A stretch of 64,000 nucleotides of DNA from Pegoplata infirma. Taxonomy: Eukaryota; Arthropoda; Insecta; Diptera; Anthomyiidae. Positions 33,969 through 44,179 of the stretch are shown in pieces. The DNA is taken from assembly GCA_963921195.1 (NCBI GenBank), contig OY992538.1, positions 60,688,852 through 60,752,851 of the forward strand, given 5' to 3'. How positions within the stretch are numbered: position 1 is the first letter of the stretch; each line of letters opens with the position of its first letter. Made by a program: the position numbers and the translations under genes. The notes below the pieces were generated by a model. That model was given only the letters and a program-made list of their open reading frames with translations, was not told where the DNA came from and did not search any database.

Positions 33969-34064
33969 GATGATAACTGGGCGCTTTATAGAACGGAGCT
34001 AAAAGCTTTTAAAAAGTTAATAAGAAAATCTAAGAAAACCAGCTGGGAAAAAGTGTGTAGTAGT
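33969..34064 (+). CDS. Fragment of RT ORF ahead of the hAT insertion
   Basis: An open frame of 32 codons (beginning DDNWALYRTEL and ending at a Ser codon) aligns with the pre-RT linker of copy 1 (NEDWSAYRLQL). There is no start codon of its own; the true start was lost by 5' truncation. It is in phase with 35927-38446 if the hAT element and one copy of its 8-bp duplication are disregarded. Confidence 0.7.
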
Positions 34065-35918
34065 CATGCGCGGGTACAAGGGGGGGGAAAAAGGGGAAAT
34101 TTCCCCCCCCAGACCAAATTTCAAAAAGAAAAAAAAAAGGAAAAAAAGAAAAAAAAGAAGAAAAAAAAAGAAAGAAAAGGAAAGAAAAAGAAAGAAAAGA
34201 AGAAAAGAAGAAAAAAAGAAAGAAGGAAATTTTCTAAAAAATTTTCCGAAGGAAAAAAATGTCGAAGTCAAAAAATTTTTCATAGAACAAAATCTGAAAA
34301 TTTTTAAATTTTGTAAGGAAAAAGTGAATTAATCTGAAAATTTTCTGTCAATCTTATTATGAATTTTGGCTTAAACAAATTACTTAGAATATGTTTTTTT
34401 GTATAGAAAAATGTTACAGGATCTTAATTTGGTTTATATAAAAAATATTTGTCTTCTACATAGCAATAGGAAAAATATCTTAAAATCTTAAAAATGTTGA
34501 TAGTCGAACATGAGTAAAACTATTTAAAAAACTTTTTTTTTCTAACGAATAAACTTTTTCTAAAGAAAAAATTCTCATAATCTGAGACTTTTTTTATGTG
34601 AAAAAGGTCTCAAAATTTATTTATAGGAAAAAGGTCACAGAAGAATTTTTCTATGGGGAAAAAGTCTCAGAATTTCTGAATTTTAGACTTATTTTAAGGA
34701 AAAAGGTCTCAGAATCTGAGTCTTTTTTAGAAAGAAAAAAGTCTCAAAGTCGGAGACTTTTTATTGTTGAAAAATAGTCTCAGAAGTTGAAACTTACTGA
34801 ATTGTTAGAAGGTCGAAGAATCTGAGACTTTTTCTACGGGAAAAAGGTCTTAGAATCTAAGACTTTTTTTATTGGAATAAGGTCTCAGAAAATCAGACTT
34901 TTTCTATAGGAAACAGGTCTCAGAATCTATGACCTTTCTATAGGAAAAATGTCTGAGACGTTTTCTATAGGAAAAACATTTCCGAATCTGGGACTTTTTC
35001 TTTAGAAAAGGGTCACCGAATTTTAAACTTTTTCTGAAACTTTTTCTTTAGGAAAAAGGTCTGAGAATCTGATCTTTTTTCTTTAGGAATAAGATCTCAG
35101 AATTTGAAACTTTTTCTTTAGGAAAAAGGTCTTAGAATCTGAGACTTTTTCTATAGAAAAATGGTCTCAGAATCTAAAATTTTTTCAGTACGAAACAAAT
35201 ATAATAATCAGAGATCTCTCTATAGGAAAAATGTCTCAATAATGGTTTAAAATATGAGAATTTTTCTATAGTAAAGTGTCTCAGAATCTTAGACTTTTGC
35301 TGTGGAAAAAATTCTTAGAATCTGAATTAGGAATCGAAAAAGTCTCAGATGCTGACACATTTTCCCTATAAAAAAAATTGTTTACGAAAAATGTCACAAA
35401 ATCTCATATTTTCTATGTAGGAAGAATTTCTTCTATTAAAAATTCTCAGATTTAGACTCTTCTTATGTATACGAAAAATATACAATTTTCTTTTAAATTT
35501 CTTTTAAAAATCTGAAATTTTTTCTTTACGAAAAATGTCTCAGAATCTGAAGAAAAGTCTTATATTCATTTTACCTATAAAAAACAATTTTTTTCAAGAA
35601 AAATGCCTCAACATCTGATATTTTCTATGTAGGAAGTATTTCTTCTATTAAAAAATGCTCTTCTTATGTATACGAAAAATATACAATTTTCTTTTAAAAA
35701 AAATTAAAAAAAATTTATCTAAACGAAATATGATCATGAAAAACAAATCTCCTTCAGCAAAAATTGATAAATTTGATGATTTTATAGCTTTCCCATCACT
35801 TTTTTGCATAAAAAACGTATCCCTTTTTTTGCTCTTCAACAAAGGTGAATTTATGATTTTTTTTTTTCAACTTAAAAAAAATTTCCCCCCCCAAACCCAA
35901 AAGCTGTACCCGCCACTG
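34065..35918. mobile_element. Non-autonomous hAT-like element inside the RT frame
   Basis: The ends CATGCGCGGGTACA and (complement) CAGTGGCGGGTACA are flanked by the 8-bp duplication GTAGTAGT (34057-34064, 35919-35926). CA(G)-type ends and 8-bp duplications point to hAT. Next to each end are G/C runs and GGGGAAATTT motifs. The left part has a (GAAA)n purine tract (34125-34230). About 34560-35560 consists of degenerate repeats of 35-45 bp around GGTCTCAGAATCTGAGAC. No transposase; 1,854 bp. Confidence 0.85.
34560..35560. repeat. Degenerate palindromic tandem repeat in hAT element
   Basis: About 20 or more units of the form TTTTTCTATAGGAAAAAGGT-CTCAGAATCTGAGAC. GTCTCAGAATCTGAGAC is self-complementary. 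Spacing varies from 35 to 50 bp and many units carry point changes. No coding potential. Confidence 0.7.
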
Positions 35919-35926
35919 GTAGTAGT

Positions 35927-38446
35927 ATAGAGCACACTACGGAAGCCGCCAGACTAAGAAAAATTTTGTCAAAAAAAAGTGTTCCACCTATTTTGTTAAA
36001 ACGAGACGATGATAACTGGACTGAAAGCGCAGAGGAAACACTCGATGTTCTTTTGAGAACACACTTTCCGGGATGTACCACGGATCCGATACCGGAGAAC
36101 GCAAATCTAGAAGTTATTTTGGAAATTCCTGAACATCTTTTAACCACCGATCGTGTAAAATGGGCATTAAGTTCATTTCAACCATACAAATCGCCTGGAC
36201 CAGACGGTATTATACCAGCCATGTTGCAAAATGTTGCTAATGGCATAACGCCATACTTATTGACAATTTTTCATGCCTGTTTAAGGTTGTGTTACATACC
36301 TATCGCATGGCGAAAGGCAATTATAACGTACTTACCTAAAAGTGGTAAAATTAACCACGCGGCCGCTAAGGATTACAGACCGATTAGTTTGACGTCGTTT
36401 TTACTGAAAACTCTAGAGAGATTATTGGATTTACATATAAGGGCTAACCTGGCGCCAAACTTTCTATCGGATTCGCAACATGCTTATCAGCAGGGTAAAT
36501 CCATAGAAACAGCACTCCGTTCGTTAGTACAGAGGATAGAGACATCTCTTGAATATAGAGAATATGCCATGGCAGCATTTCTTGATATTGAAGGCGCTTT
36601 TAATAACGTGAATACGGAGTCAATAATTGATGCGATGAACAATGCATCTATTAGTCACTGCATAATCATGTGGGTTAAGCGAATGCTTTGCAATCGGGAA
36701 ATTACCGCTGAATGGGGTCATGCTAAGGCCTCACGTTACGCGACTAGGGGTACACCGCAAGGCGGAGTTTTATCACCTTTACTCTGGCTGTTAGTGGTAG
36801 ACCCTATACTGAAAAAACTGGGAACTTCAACCATCGCTTATGCGGACGACGTCGTAATATTGTCCTGTGGGAAATATCCGGACACGATACCCGATTTACT
36901 TGAAGGGTCACTGAAGATGGTATGGAAGTGGGCATCAGATAACGGACTCAACGTTAACCCGAAAAAGACCGAAATAGTTCTTTTTACGAGAAAGTATAAG
37001 ATCCCAAATTTTAGGAAGATTCGTGTCGGTGGAGTTGAGATTCCACAATCCCCTCATGCGAAATTTTTAGGAGTGATTTTGGACAGTAAGCTCTCTTGGA
37101 AAATGAACACAGTTGAGAGAATAAAAAAGGCTAACAATGCTTACTACGCGTGTAAGAAAATGTTCGGTAGTACCTGGGGTTTAGAGCCTAGAGTAACGTA
37201 CTGGATTTATACTTCAGTAGTAAGACCGATCTTACTATACGGAGTGTTAGTCTGGTATAAGGCACTTGAAAGGGATGTGATACTAAAGCAGTTTCAAAGA
37301 CTTCAACGGCTTATGGGATGTAGTATTACAGGAGCTTTGAGAACAACATCGGCCAACTCTATTGACGCCTTATTGCACCTTATACCAATTGACGTTTTTG
37401 CGAAAGGTGAAGCTTACAAGGCTTGCCTTAGACTTAAAGAGTCAAATTGGTTTAAGTTTCGCAATTTTGGACACAGTAACATGGACAATATAAATAATAT
37501 TGATTCGGATTACTTAGTGCCCAAACTATTTTTCGACCGGAAATATGAAATAAGATTTCCAACTCGAGAATATTGGTCTAACTGGCAGGACACCCCTGCA
37601 GACACCGTAAATATCTTTACCGACGGATCCAAACAAAAACATGGAGTAGGCGCGGGTTTTACGAACGTGGAACAAAAGCAGAACTTTTCTTTTAACCTAC
37701 CTTTGGACTCGAGCATATTTCAGGCTGAAATAGTTGCCATAACTAAAGCTGTGGAACATATCAGGGAAACCAAGGGAACAACCATAAATTTTTACGTAGA
37801 TAGTCAGGCCGCCTTGAAGGCTCTTCAAGGATATTATATTAAATCTAAAATAGTTTTACAATGTTACGAGAACTTGCAGATGCTGTGTCTACACAACCAG
37901 GTTAATTTATTATGGGTACCAGGACACAACGGAATACAGGGAAATGAAAAGGCAGATGAACTCGCAAAACTTGGAGCTGATGGTTTAGGTACCATGGTGC
38001 CAGTTTTACCACCACTTCAACACTATAAACTTAAACGGAATTCCATCAATGTTGCAAAGGCAAACAGGAGGTGGAGAGAACTGACAACATGCAAAATCAG
38101 CAGAACTTTGTGGCCAACTTATGATCAAGGGAAAACTCAATATCTACTATCACTTACGAGAAGGGAATGCCGAGCTCTGACTGGGATAATAACTGGTCAT
38201 TGTCTTATCGGCATCCATGCCAAGAATATTGGACTTACTTCAGACGCTAGTTGTAAAAGATGCGCTTCACCAGGAGTAGATGAAACGATGGAACACATAC
38301 TTTGTCACTGCCCAGCTGTGGCAAGGAGTCGCCGATCCACTACCGGTCAGATAAGTTTCGGTACTTTGGAGGATATAACGCAAATGGATCTTAGGATATT
38401 GAAAAGATTCGCAATGACTTTGAACGTGTTTAATTTGCACCGCTAG
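35927..38446 (+). CDS. Reverse transcriptase-RNase H polyprotein, non-LTR retrotransposon
   Basis: An open frame of about 840 codons, lacking its N-terminal endonuclease. Counting from the TTG codon at 35966: the RT domain spans about residues 70-350 with SPGPDGIIP, DYRPISLTSFLLKTLERL, FLDIEGAFNNV, RGTPQGGVLSPLLW and the catalytic YADD (292-295). RNase H spans about 548-670 with TDGS (Asp553), QAE (Glu588), DSQ (Asp612), PGH (His654) and ADELAKLG (Asp664), so all expected catalytic residues are present. A C-terminal Cys/His region follows (TGHCLIGIH, CKRC, HILCHC). Such proteins copy the element's RNA at nicked chromosomal DNA. It has no upstream start of its own and is cut off from 33969-34064 by the hAT insertion. 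LOA/R1-group membership is likely but not proven. Confidence 0.9.
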   Translation: MEHTTEAARLRKILSKKSVPPILLKRDDDNWTESAEETLDVLLRTHFPGCTTDPIPENANLEVILEIPEHLLTTDRVKWALSSFQPYKSPGPDGIIPAMLQNVANGITPYLLTIFHACLRLCYIPIAWRKAIITYLPKSGKINHAAAKDYRPISLTSFLLKTLERLLDLHIRANLAPNFLSDSQHAYQQGKSIETALRSLVQRIETSLEYREYAMAAFLDIEGAFNNVNTESIIDAMNNASISHCIIMWVKRMLCNREITAEWGHAKASRYATRGTPQGGVLSPLLWLLVVDPILKKLGTSTIAYADDVVILSCGKYPDTIPDLLEGSLKMVWKWASDNGLNVNPKKTEIVLFTRKYKIPNFRKIRVGGVEIPQSPHAKFLGVILDSKLSWKMNTVERIKKANNAYYACKKMFGSTWGLEPRVTYWIYTSVVRPILLYGVLVWYKALERDVILKQFQRLQRLMGCSITGALRTTSANSIDALLHLIPIDVFAKGEAYKACLRLKESNWFKFRNFGHSNMDNINNIDSDYLVPKLFFDRKYEIRFPTREYWSNWQDTPADTVNIFTDGSKQKHGVGAGFTNVEQKQNFSFNLPLDSSIFQAEIVAITKAVEHIRETKGTTINFYVDSQAALKALQGYYIKSKIVLQCYENLQMLCLHNQVNLLWVPGHNGIQGNEKADELAKLGADGLGTMVPVLPPLQHYKLKRNSINVAKANRRWRELTTCKISRTLWPTYDQGKTQYLLSLTRRECRALTGIITGHCLIGIHAKNIGLTSDASCKRCASPGVDETMEHILCHCPAVARSRRSTTGQISFGTLEDITQMDLRILKRFAMTLNVFNLHR

Positions 38447-38536
38447 CGGAAAAAAGTTTTGTGGTACCGCTATGGACCAAGAGGTCTATGCGAGGTGTCA
38501 ATCGGACACCGCCACCCTAACCTAACCTAACCTAAC
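38447..38536 (+). other. Retrotransposon 3' UTR with (CCTAA)n tail
   Basis: A short UTR (GGTACCGCTATGGACCAAGA) resembles the UTRs of copies 1 and 3 (GGTCCCGTGGTATCACAATG). It ends in about four CCTAA units directly before the target duplication. This equals the insect telomeric repeat TTAGG on the other strand. Confidence 0.8.
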
Positions 38537-38751
38537 TTGTATCAAACAAATTATAATGACCGAACTAAAACAGAAATTCTTTACTTTGGGGTTTTAAAAC
38601 GCTTTGATGACTTTAAAAAAAAGTTCTCAAAGCACTTTTTTACATCGCTTTTAAAACGCTTTAAATCTAGCGTAGATCGATGTTTTTATTCGGATCATCT
38701 AAAGGCGCTTTGAAGTTGGTATACAGAACGCTCGTACAACCGTCCGCAACG

Positions 38752-40135
38752 CACAGTGAGACAACGCCGGCATTAAATACAAGGAGTCATTGTAGAGCTC
38801 TGAAATTTTGCACAGGTTACTTTTGAGACAATTCCAGTTTTTTGAAAAAAAAATTATGAAAATACGCCCACTTTTACGCCCACCTCCCATACAATCGAAA
38901 TTTGTAAAATGCCGTATTTTCCGTAATACTTAAGGTATAACTTTCAATTTTGGTATACTTGAATGTTATATTGATACAAACATTATCGGAAAAAATTTTG
39001 AACTTTGGCCTACTTTTACCCCCACCACCCATACAACCCCAACATAAAAAGTGACATATTTTCTAAAATATTTTAGGCACAACCTTCAAATTTGATATTA
39101 CTGTAATTTATATCATTTCAAATGTTTCATGCAAAAACAACAATAACACGCCCACTATTACGCCCACCTCCCATGGAAATGCATTAAAAAAGAACAATTT
39201 TTTTTTTCACTCTATCAATAATTTTTTAATATCATCATGGTATTCTAATTTTTTCAATATGTTAGAGAAATGCTAATCTCTTATCAAAAGAGATCATTAC
39301 AAGAACACTCATTATTACTTAACCCAATAAATAATGCAACATCTAAATTCAATATATAACAATTAAACTAACCACATTAGAAAGTGATCATAACACAACT
39401 TAGATAAGAACAACAGCTTGCACTATCAATTTAAATTAAAAATTATGCAACTATCTAACCCAAAGTCAATGACCTTCAAAAAAATGATCAATCAAATGAA
39501 TAATGTAAATAAAATAATAATAAACAATAAGGGAATATGTGTAAACAATTAAAAAAAAATAACATGCTATTGCATGCTAACATACGTATAGCGACAGAAT
39601 GTGCGCGTTGCATATTTTTTTGTATGTTTAAAGTACTTTTGCAAACTTTTGCTATAGTTCCTTTACTTTAAATGAAAGCTGAGACTTCAATCTTTCATTT
39701 GATATAAGTCTTCACCTAGGGCGAGGGGCTGCTCTATATTTCCTAGTCCATTGAAAATGCAAAATGTTCAATTTTTACACCACAATTCTGTTGTTAAGAA
39801 ATTTTTTTTGTGTTTTTTTTTTTTTAATTTATTTTTTCATCTACTCATTCTACAACAACTAAATTAATTAAAAAAATACTTTAAAGTTATATTTATTATG
39901 TATTTTTTATTTAATAAGCTTTTGAATGTTACATATTGAACTAACATATTTCAAGCGCTTTGGCATACCTCAACTTTGACTTGCTCTAGACCTAAAAGTA
40001 ATGAAGTTATGAGGCTGAAATTTCAGGGAATTGTTACTCATATATCTGTTAATATACTGTGAAAATTTCATCCAAATTGGACGACACGCCAAAACACAAT
40101 TTTTGCCGCGGTTACTATAGGGCTGTCTCACTGTG
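38752..40135. mobile_element. TIR element with CACAGTGAGACA ends
   Basis: The ends CACAGTGAGACA and TGTCTCACTGTG are perfect 12-bp inverted repeats flanked by the direct repeat CAACG (38747-38751, 40136-40140). The interior has about three direct repeats around ACGCCCACTTTTACGCCCAC (38865-39180), then AT-rich DNA. No transposase. A 5-bp duplication does not point to one superfamily that I can name with confidence. Confidence 0.7.
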
Positions 40136-40175
40136 CAACGCTTTAGCGGTTGTGTTTTTCTGACTGGGTGGTTTC

Positions 40176-41504
40176 AAACGTTTTTTATCCGGTTCGTGGT
40201 TAGCGACTTCTTTTTTATGTCGGACGGTGATACAGGACCACGAATCACAAATTTTTTTTTTCAAGAAATCAAAATTTTTGGAAATTTAAAATTTTATTGT
40301 TGAAAAGGAGTGAAATGATTATCTTTTAATCTATTGAGCAAAATACTCTAAAAACATATTTTTTCTCATATTTTTTTATGAATAATCCCATCTCTGCCTT
40401 AAATCTTCAATTAATAGTGCTTAATATAATTTTGTATTCTTGTTAATTCAGATTTTTAATGAATAATTGCTCATTCATTTTCTCTATACAAAAGCATTAA
40501 ATAAACAAAATATCCCTCTTTAATCATATTAATTAACCATGACCAAATATAACACGATAATTTGTTTTCCGTTTTCTGTTTCATGTTAAAAAAAAAAAAA
40601 ACAAGATTAAAGTAAAGACTGACTTGCAATCAAAGAAAAATGTTTTAAAAATATATGAAATACACTTAAAGAAAATATATGTTAGGTTTAACATTTTTGT
40701 TTTTAAAGCCAATACTTCAAAAAAAAAAAAATACTTTAACTTATTATCATAATACTCTTTAATTTAATAAGAAACAGAGAGTATTTTCTTTTGTATATAG
40801 AGTAAATTTCAAAAAAAAAATGAATTATACTGCAGACTTTAAATTAAAATTTGTCGAAATTTAAACAATTTATAGTACAAATGTGTAATATTACACATTT
40901 TATGTGTAACATTTAAGTTATTATGTTTGTAAAAAGCTGAATGTGTGTATTTTTACACATTAACTTATAATAATTTTTAAGTTCACGCATTTATTGTTTA
41001 CAAATTTACATATTAAATGTGTAATATTACACACATAAGGTATTTTTGTAAGCATATTGGTAGGAAAAAAATCCTACCATCATAGTGAGTTAATTCCCAT
41101 AAAGACGCCAATAAAAAACCGCCCACTCTAATGACTTTACATAAAATTAAAAATAAAAATGTTTCATAAGTTACTGACTGATATGAATAAAATTATAGCA
41201 TTTTTTTTATTTTTTGTTATACGACGGAAACAAAAGAGGAGTCATCATCATAATTAAGGATGTACAACACTAAAAACATATTTAAGCAAAAAATGTTGCA
41301 ACAATAAATATACAAATAAAAATAAAATGACTCATTTAAAAAAAAAAAATTGAGGCTTTTTCATTTGAAATGATAGAATTTTTGTGGATAAATTTCTGAC
41401 ATTTTAGTATGTTTATGTTTTTGACTTGAGATTATATAGTAGAGTAATAGGGGAATTAATTTCCAATATCAAAGCTATTGCGAAACTTTAATGATATTAG
41501 ATTG
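40176..41504. other. AT-rich stretch with GTGTAATATTACAC palindromes
   Basis: No gene seen. Perfect 14-bp palindromes GTGTAATATTACAC occur at 40883-40896 and 41019-41032, with further TGTGTA/TACACA motifs between them. The remainder is A/T tracts. Confidence 0.4.
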
Positions 41505-42320
41505 AACACAACAAGTAAAGAGTGCTCAAGTCGGCTGTGCCAAATACCCTCCGGCCGGTAAAAAAACAAGTAAGAAAGTTACAGTCGGTCAAGACCGACC
41601 ATATGATACCCATCATCAGTGTTTCCCGGAAAATGGGTCCCAAGTCCAAACATGGACCGATTGGATCTGTCCTTGCTAGATCTTTATTTAGTGTAGAAAA
41701 CACACACAGGTCGAATTTTAGTGGAATTGGTTTATTTTTTGTCAATTGACCGATTTAACTAAATATCGGTCGAAATTTTTATATGGGGGACCAAGTCCAT
41801 AAATGGTCCAATTATATTCCGATTTGATAAGGTTACTTAAGTACAAGTTTAAAACCTAAAAATAAAATTTTTATCAAATATTTCAATTTTTACGAATTTT
41901 GAGGGAATTATGTGAATATCGGGAGAGTGGTTTGTATGGGGACTACTAGAAGGACTGACCCGATTCCTTTAAAATTTGGAATGGTAATTCTTGCATACAA
42001 ATTTTGATTACCTGCTAAATTTCAAAGCGATATCTATTAAAATACGGTAAGTAGAGTCGAAAAAAAAAATATCAATAGGCTTCGTCCTTGGGCCAAAAGA
42101 TGCTTAAGTTTAAAATTTCAAGTCAATTGATTGAAAATTGCGACCTGTATCATGCTTAAACCGATAGATGGACAGACGGACGGACATCGTTAAATCGACT
42201 CAAAAAGTAATTCTGAGTCGATCGGTATACTTGAAGTTAGGTCTAGGACCAATATTTCGGGTAGTTACAAACATCAGCACAAACTCATTATACCCTGTAC
42301 CACAGAGTGGTATAGGATAT
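41505..42320 (+). repeat. Second dispersed repeat family (GTCGGTC..GACCGAC)
   Basis: A short TATACCCTCC-type fragment (41510-41562) is followed by ACAAGTAAGAAAGTTACAGT, the hairpin GTCGGTCAAGACCGAC, GGTCCCAAGTCCAAACATGG, a (GGAC)n tract, GATCGGTATACTTGAAG, and an end TATACCCTGTACCACAGAGT. A reverse copy lies at 52131-52752 and a split copy at 42486-43640. Non-coding. Confidence 0.6.
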
Positions 42321-42626
42321 AACAAATACTAAACGATTAGAAAAATGCCACGCCCACATTCCATAAATTAATAATTAAGCAGTTTTTGCAAGTTTTATAC
42401 CCTCCAACAACAGCATTGGGAAAAACATCGTTCTGTTATAACTCAAAAAAGGACAAAATCGTATCAATGAAAAAAAATGTATCGTATCAATAAAAAAATG
42501 AAAGTCGGTCAAAGCCGACCATATGATGCCGTACACCCAGGGTTTTCCGGAAAATAGGTCTTAAACATAAACCCATTGAATCTTAATTTTGTTAGATCTT
42601 TAATTAGTGTAGAAAATACTCACATA

Positions 42627-43439
42627 CACTCAAAATATTTTGTAGGCAAAAACAAAAGAAAAACACACTTAAAACCAGTGAATAAACAATTGAAAACCAT
42701 CCCAGTAATTATTCATTTGTTTTAAAAACATCAACATTTATTTTTTACTGTTGGCAAAATTTTTTAAAATAAATAACACTAAACATTAAAAAATTACGTT
42801 TTTTTTCATTCTTTTTTACCAACAAATTTGAAAAAAATAACCTACGAAAACATTAAAAATTAATGATAGTTCTGTTATTTTTACCAACAAATTCCAAAAA
42901 AATAACCTACCAAAACATTAAAATTTAATGACTTCGTAGGTTATTTTATACAATTTTCCATTGAAATATTTTTTTAAAATTTTTTAATAAAATTTTGGGG
43001 AATCGATCCCGCAATCAACTACATTCTGGCCAGACACTCTACCCATCGTGCCAAAGCCACTTGATACAAATATGTTTTTATATTTCTATAAATAATTTTT
43101 TGAATTTTTTTTCTACAAACAAATTACTGACTTGTGTAGGTAAAAACTAATGATATATCATTAAAAAATACCAACAATTTAAAAAAAAATTACTGACACA
43201 AATCATTAAAATTTTAAAGAATAATCAGTAGTTTTTACTTACAGAACAAAAATAAATGACTTTATAAATTAAATGTTAGTGAAAGTCTTTATTTTTTAGT
43301 GTGTTATTTTTGAAACAAAGGACTGATGTAGTCATTAATAAAAACTGAACATCAAACAAATGTTTTTTCTTTTAAAAACGACTAAACGGAAAACTTTTTA
43401 AATAAACTACAAACAGTTAATGACATAATTTTTTGAGTG
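42627..43439. mobile_element. TA-flanked TIR element with a tRNA-like segment
   Basis: The ends CACTCAAAATATTTTGTAGG and TTTTTTGAGTG are flanked by TA (42625-42626, 43440-43441). The host repeat gives the empty site at about 41700. The interior repeats TTACTGAC/CATTAAAA motifs. A tRNA-like segment lies at 42995-43062 on the minus strand. 813 bp, no transposase. The left part of the same family is at 49914-50285. Confidence 0.8.
42995..43062 (-). ncRNA. tRNA-like segment in TIR element
   Basis: On the minus strand: TGGCACGATGGGTAGAGTG (A box and D arm), then GCGGGATCGATTCCCC (T arm; B box with one change). Box spacing is tRNA-like. No clear acceptor pairing. Probably tRNA-derived. Confidence 0.5.
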
Positions 43440-43640
43440 TACCAAATATAAGTGGAATTGGCTACCTTTTGTTGCCAATAGACCGATTTAACCGAAAATC
43501 GTTTGAAAATTTTATTTGGGGGACGAAAAGGAAGGTATTCCATAGCTGACACTACGATTGACCTGCACTTCATATATGTTATAAAGGACCAAAATCTAAG
43601 ATTTACCTTTTATTATCGGCTATCGTGAGGTTTTCAGATT

Positions 43641-43877
43641 TTCCCGAAAGGCCATAATTTTTCATAAGGTGGCAACCCTTTTTTAAACTACCGTGATAGC
43701 TTATAAAAAATAGCAGCTCGGTGAAAAATATCAGATGTTATTAATATACTATTCATATTCAAAAAAGAGGAAATAATTTTTTTAAGAGCATATTTTTATT
43801 GTTTTTAGAGCATAGGGCATTTTTTAATTTTTTAAAACGTGTTTTTTAGAGCATATTCTTGGTTTCCCCTGATGATG
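43641..43877. other. Unassigned AT-rich spacer
   Basis: No gene, RNA or element end recognised; CTATCGTGAGG and CTACCGTGATAGC may be weakly related. Confidence 0.3.
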
Positions 43878-44157
43878 ACATATCGCTCCTTTACTTGTAT
43901 AGTGTCATAACTCAAAATATTTGATTTTGCAGAAAACACGTTTAAAGTTTACTATTGAAACTGGTTTTTAATTGAAAAAGGCCGGTACATAGAAAATGTA
44001 ATAATGGCGTGTACTCTTCTCAAACGGTGAGTTTAAAAGATATTAATACGAATTTTTGACACAATATAAAGCACGATATATCGAATAATTCTGCATCATT
44101 AACTCAAAAAACGCATTTTTTGAGTTATGACACTATACAAGTAAAGGAGCGATATGT
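43878..44157. mobile_element. 280-bp TIR element, ACATATCGCTC type, copy 1
   Basis: Ends ACATATCGCTCCTTTACTTG and its complement. The inverted repeats run about 40 bp (to GTGTCATAACTCAAAA). The interior includes GAGTTTAAAAGATATTAATACG and AATAATGGCGTGTACTCTTC. A second copy lies at 59596-59875 inside a Helitron. Confidence 0.8.
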
Positions 44158-44179
44158 ACCTAACTGTACCTAACATATA

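Larger units (their letters stand above)
33969..38536 (+). mobile_element. 5'-truncated non-LTR retrotransposon (copy 2)
   Basis: Flanked by a 14-bp target duplication TTGTATCAAACAAA (33955-33968, 38537-38550). It begins in the linker ahead of the RT domain and ends in a tail (CCTAA)n at about 38515-38535. It is interrupted by a hAT-like element at 34065-35918. Apart from that the reading frame is open to its stop at 38446, followed by a 3' UTR of about 90 bp. Truncation at the 5' end and variable-length duplications are typical of target-primed reverse transcription. Related to, but distinct from, copies 1 and 3. Confidence 0.9.
31692..40175. mobile_element. Probable outer TIR element of the second nest
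   Basis: CTACCCAAGCAGAAATTGAC at the left resembles the complement of the right end (CCACCCAGTCAGAAAAACAC). Between the inserts, the exposed backbone (31692-31827, 32556-32614, 38551-38751, 40136-40175) repeats AAAACGCTTTGCGAGCG and TTTTAAAACGCTTT. The ends are imperfect and no target duplication is obvious, so the unit is tentative. Confidence 0.4.
42321..43640 (+). repeat. Split copy of the second dispersed repeat family
   Basis: GTCGGTCAAAGCCGACCATA (42503) through TAGTGTAGAAAATACTCACA (42623) resumes after the inserted element at 43442 with CCAAATATAAGTGGAATTGG and AGACCGATTTAACCGAAAAT. The uninterrupted counterpart is at about 41685-41770. Positions 42321-42485 hold a TATACCCTCC fragment. 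Confidence 0.55.

Noticed and set aside
34066..34332. Lysine-rich open frame of 88 codons
   Set aside because: It is the translation of a (GAAA)n purine tract in the hAT element; low complexity and no homology signal.
40883..41032. GTGTAATATTACAC palindromes as operator sites
   Set aside because: Simple AT-rich palindromes in unassigned DNA with no gene nearby; no support for a regulatory role.
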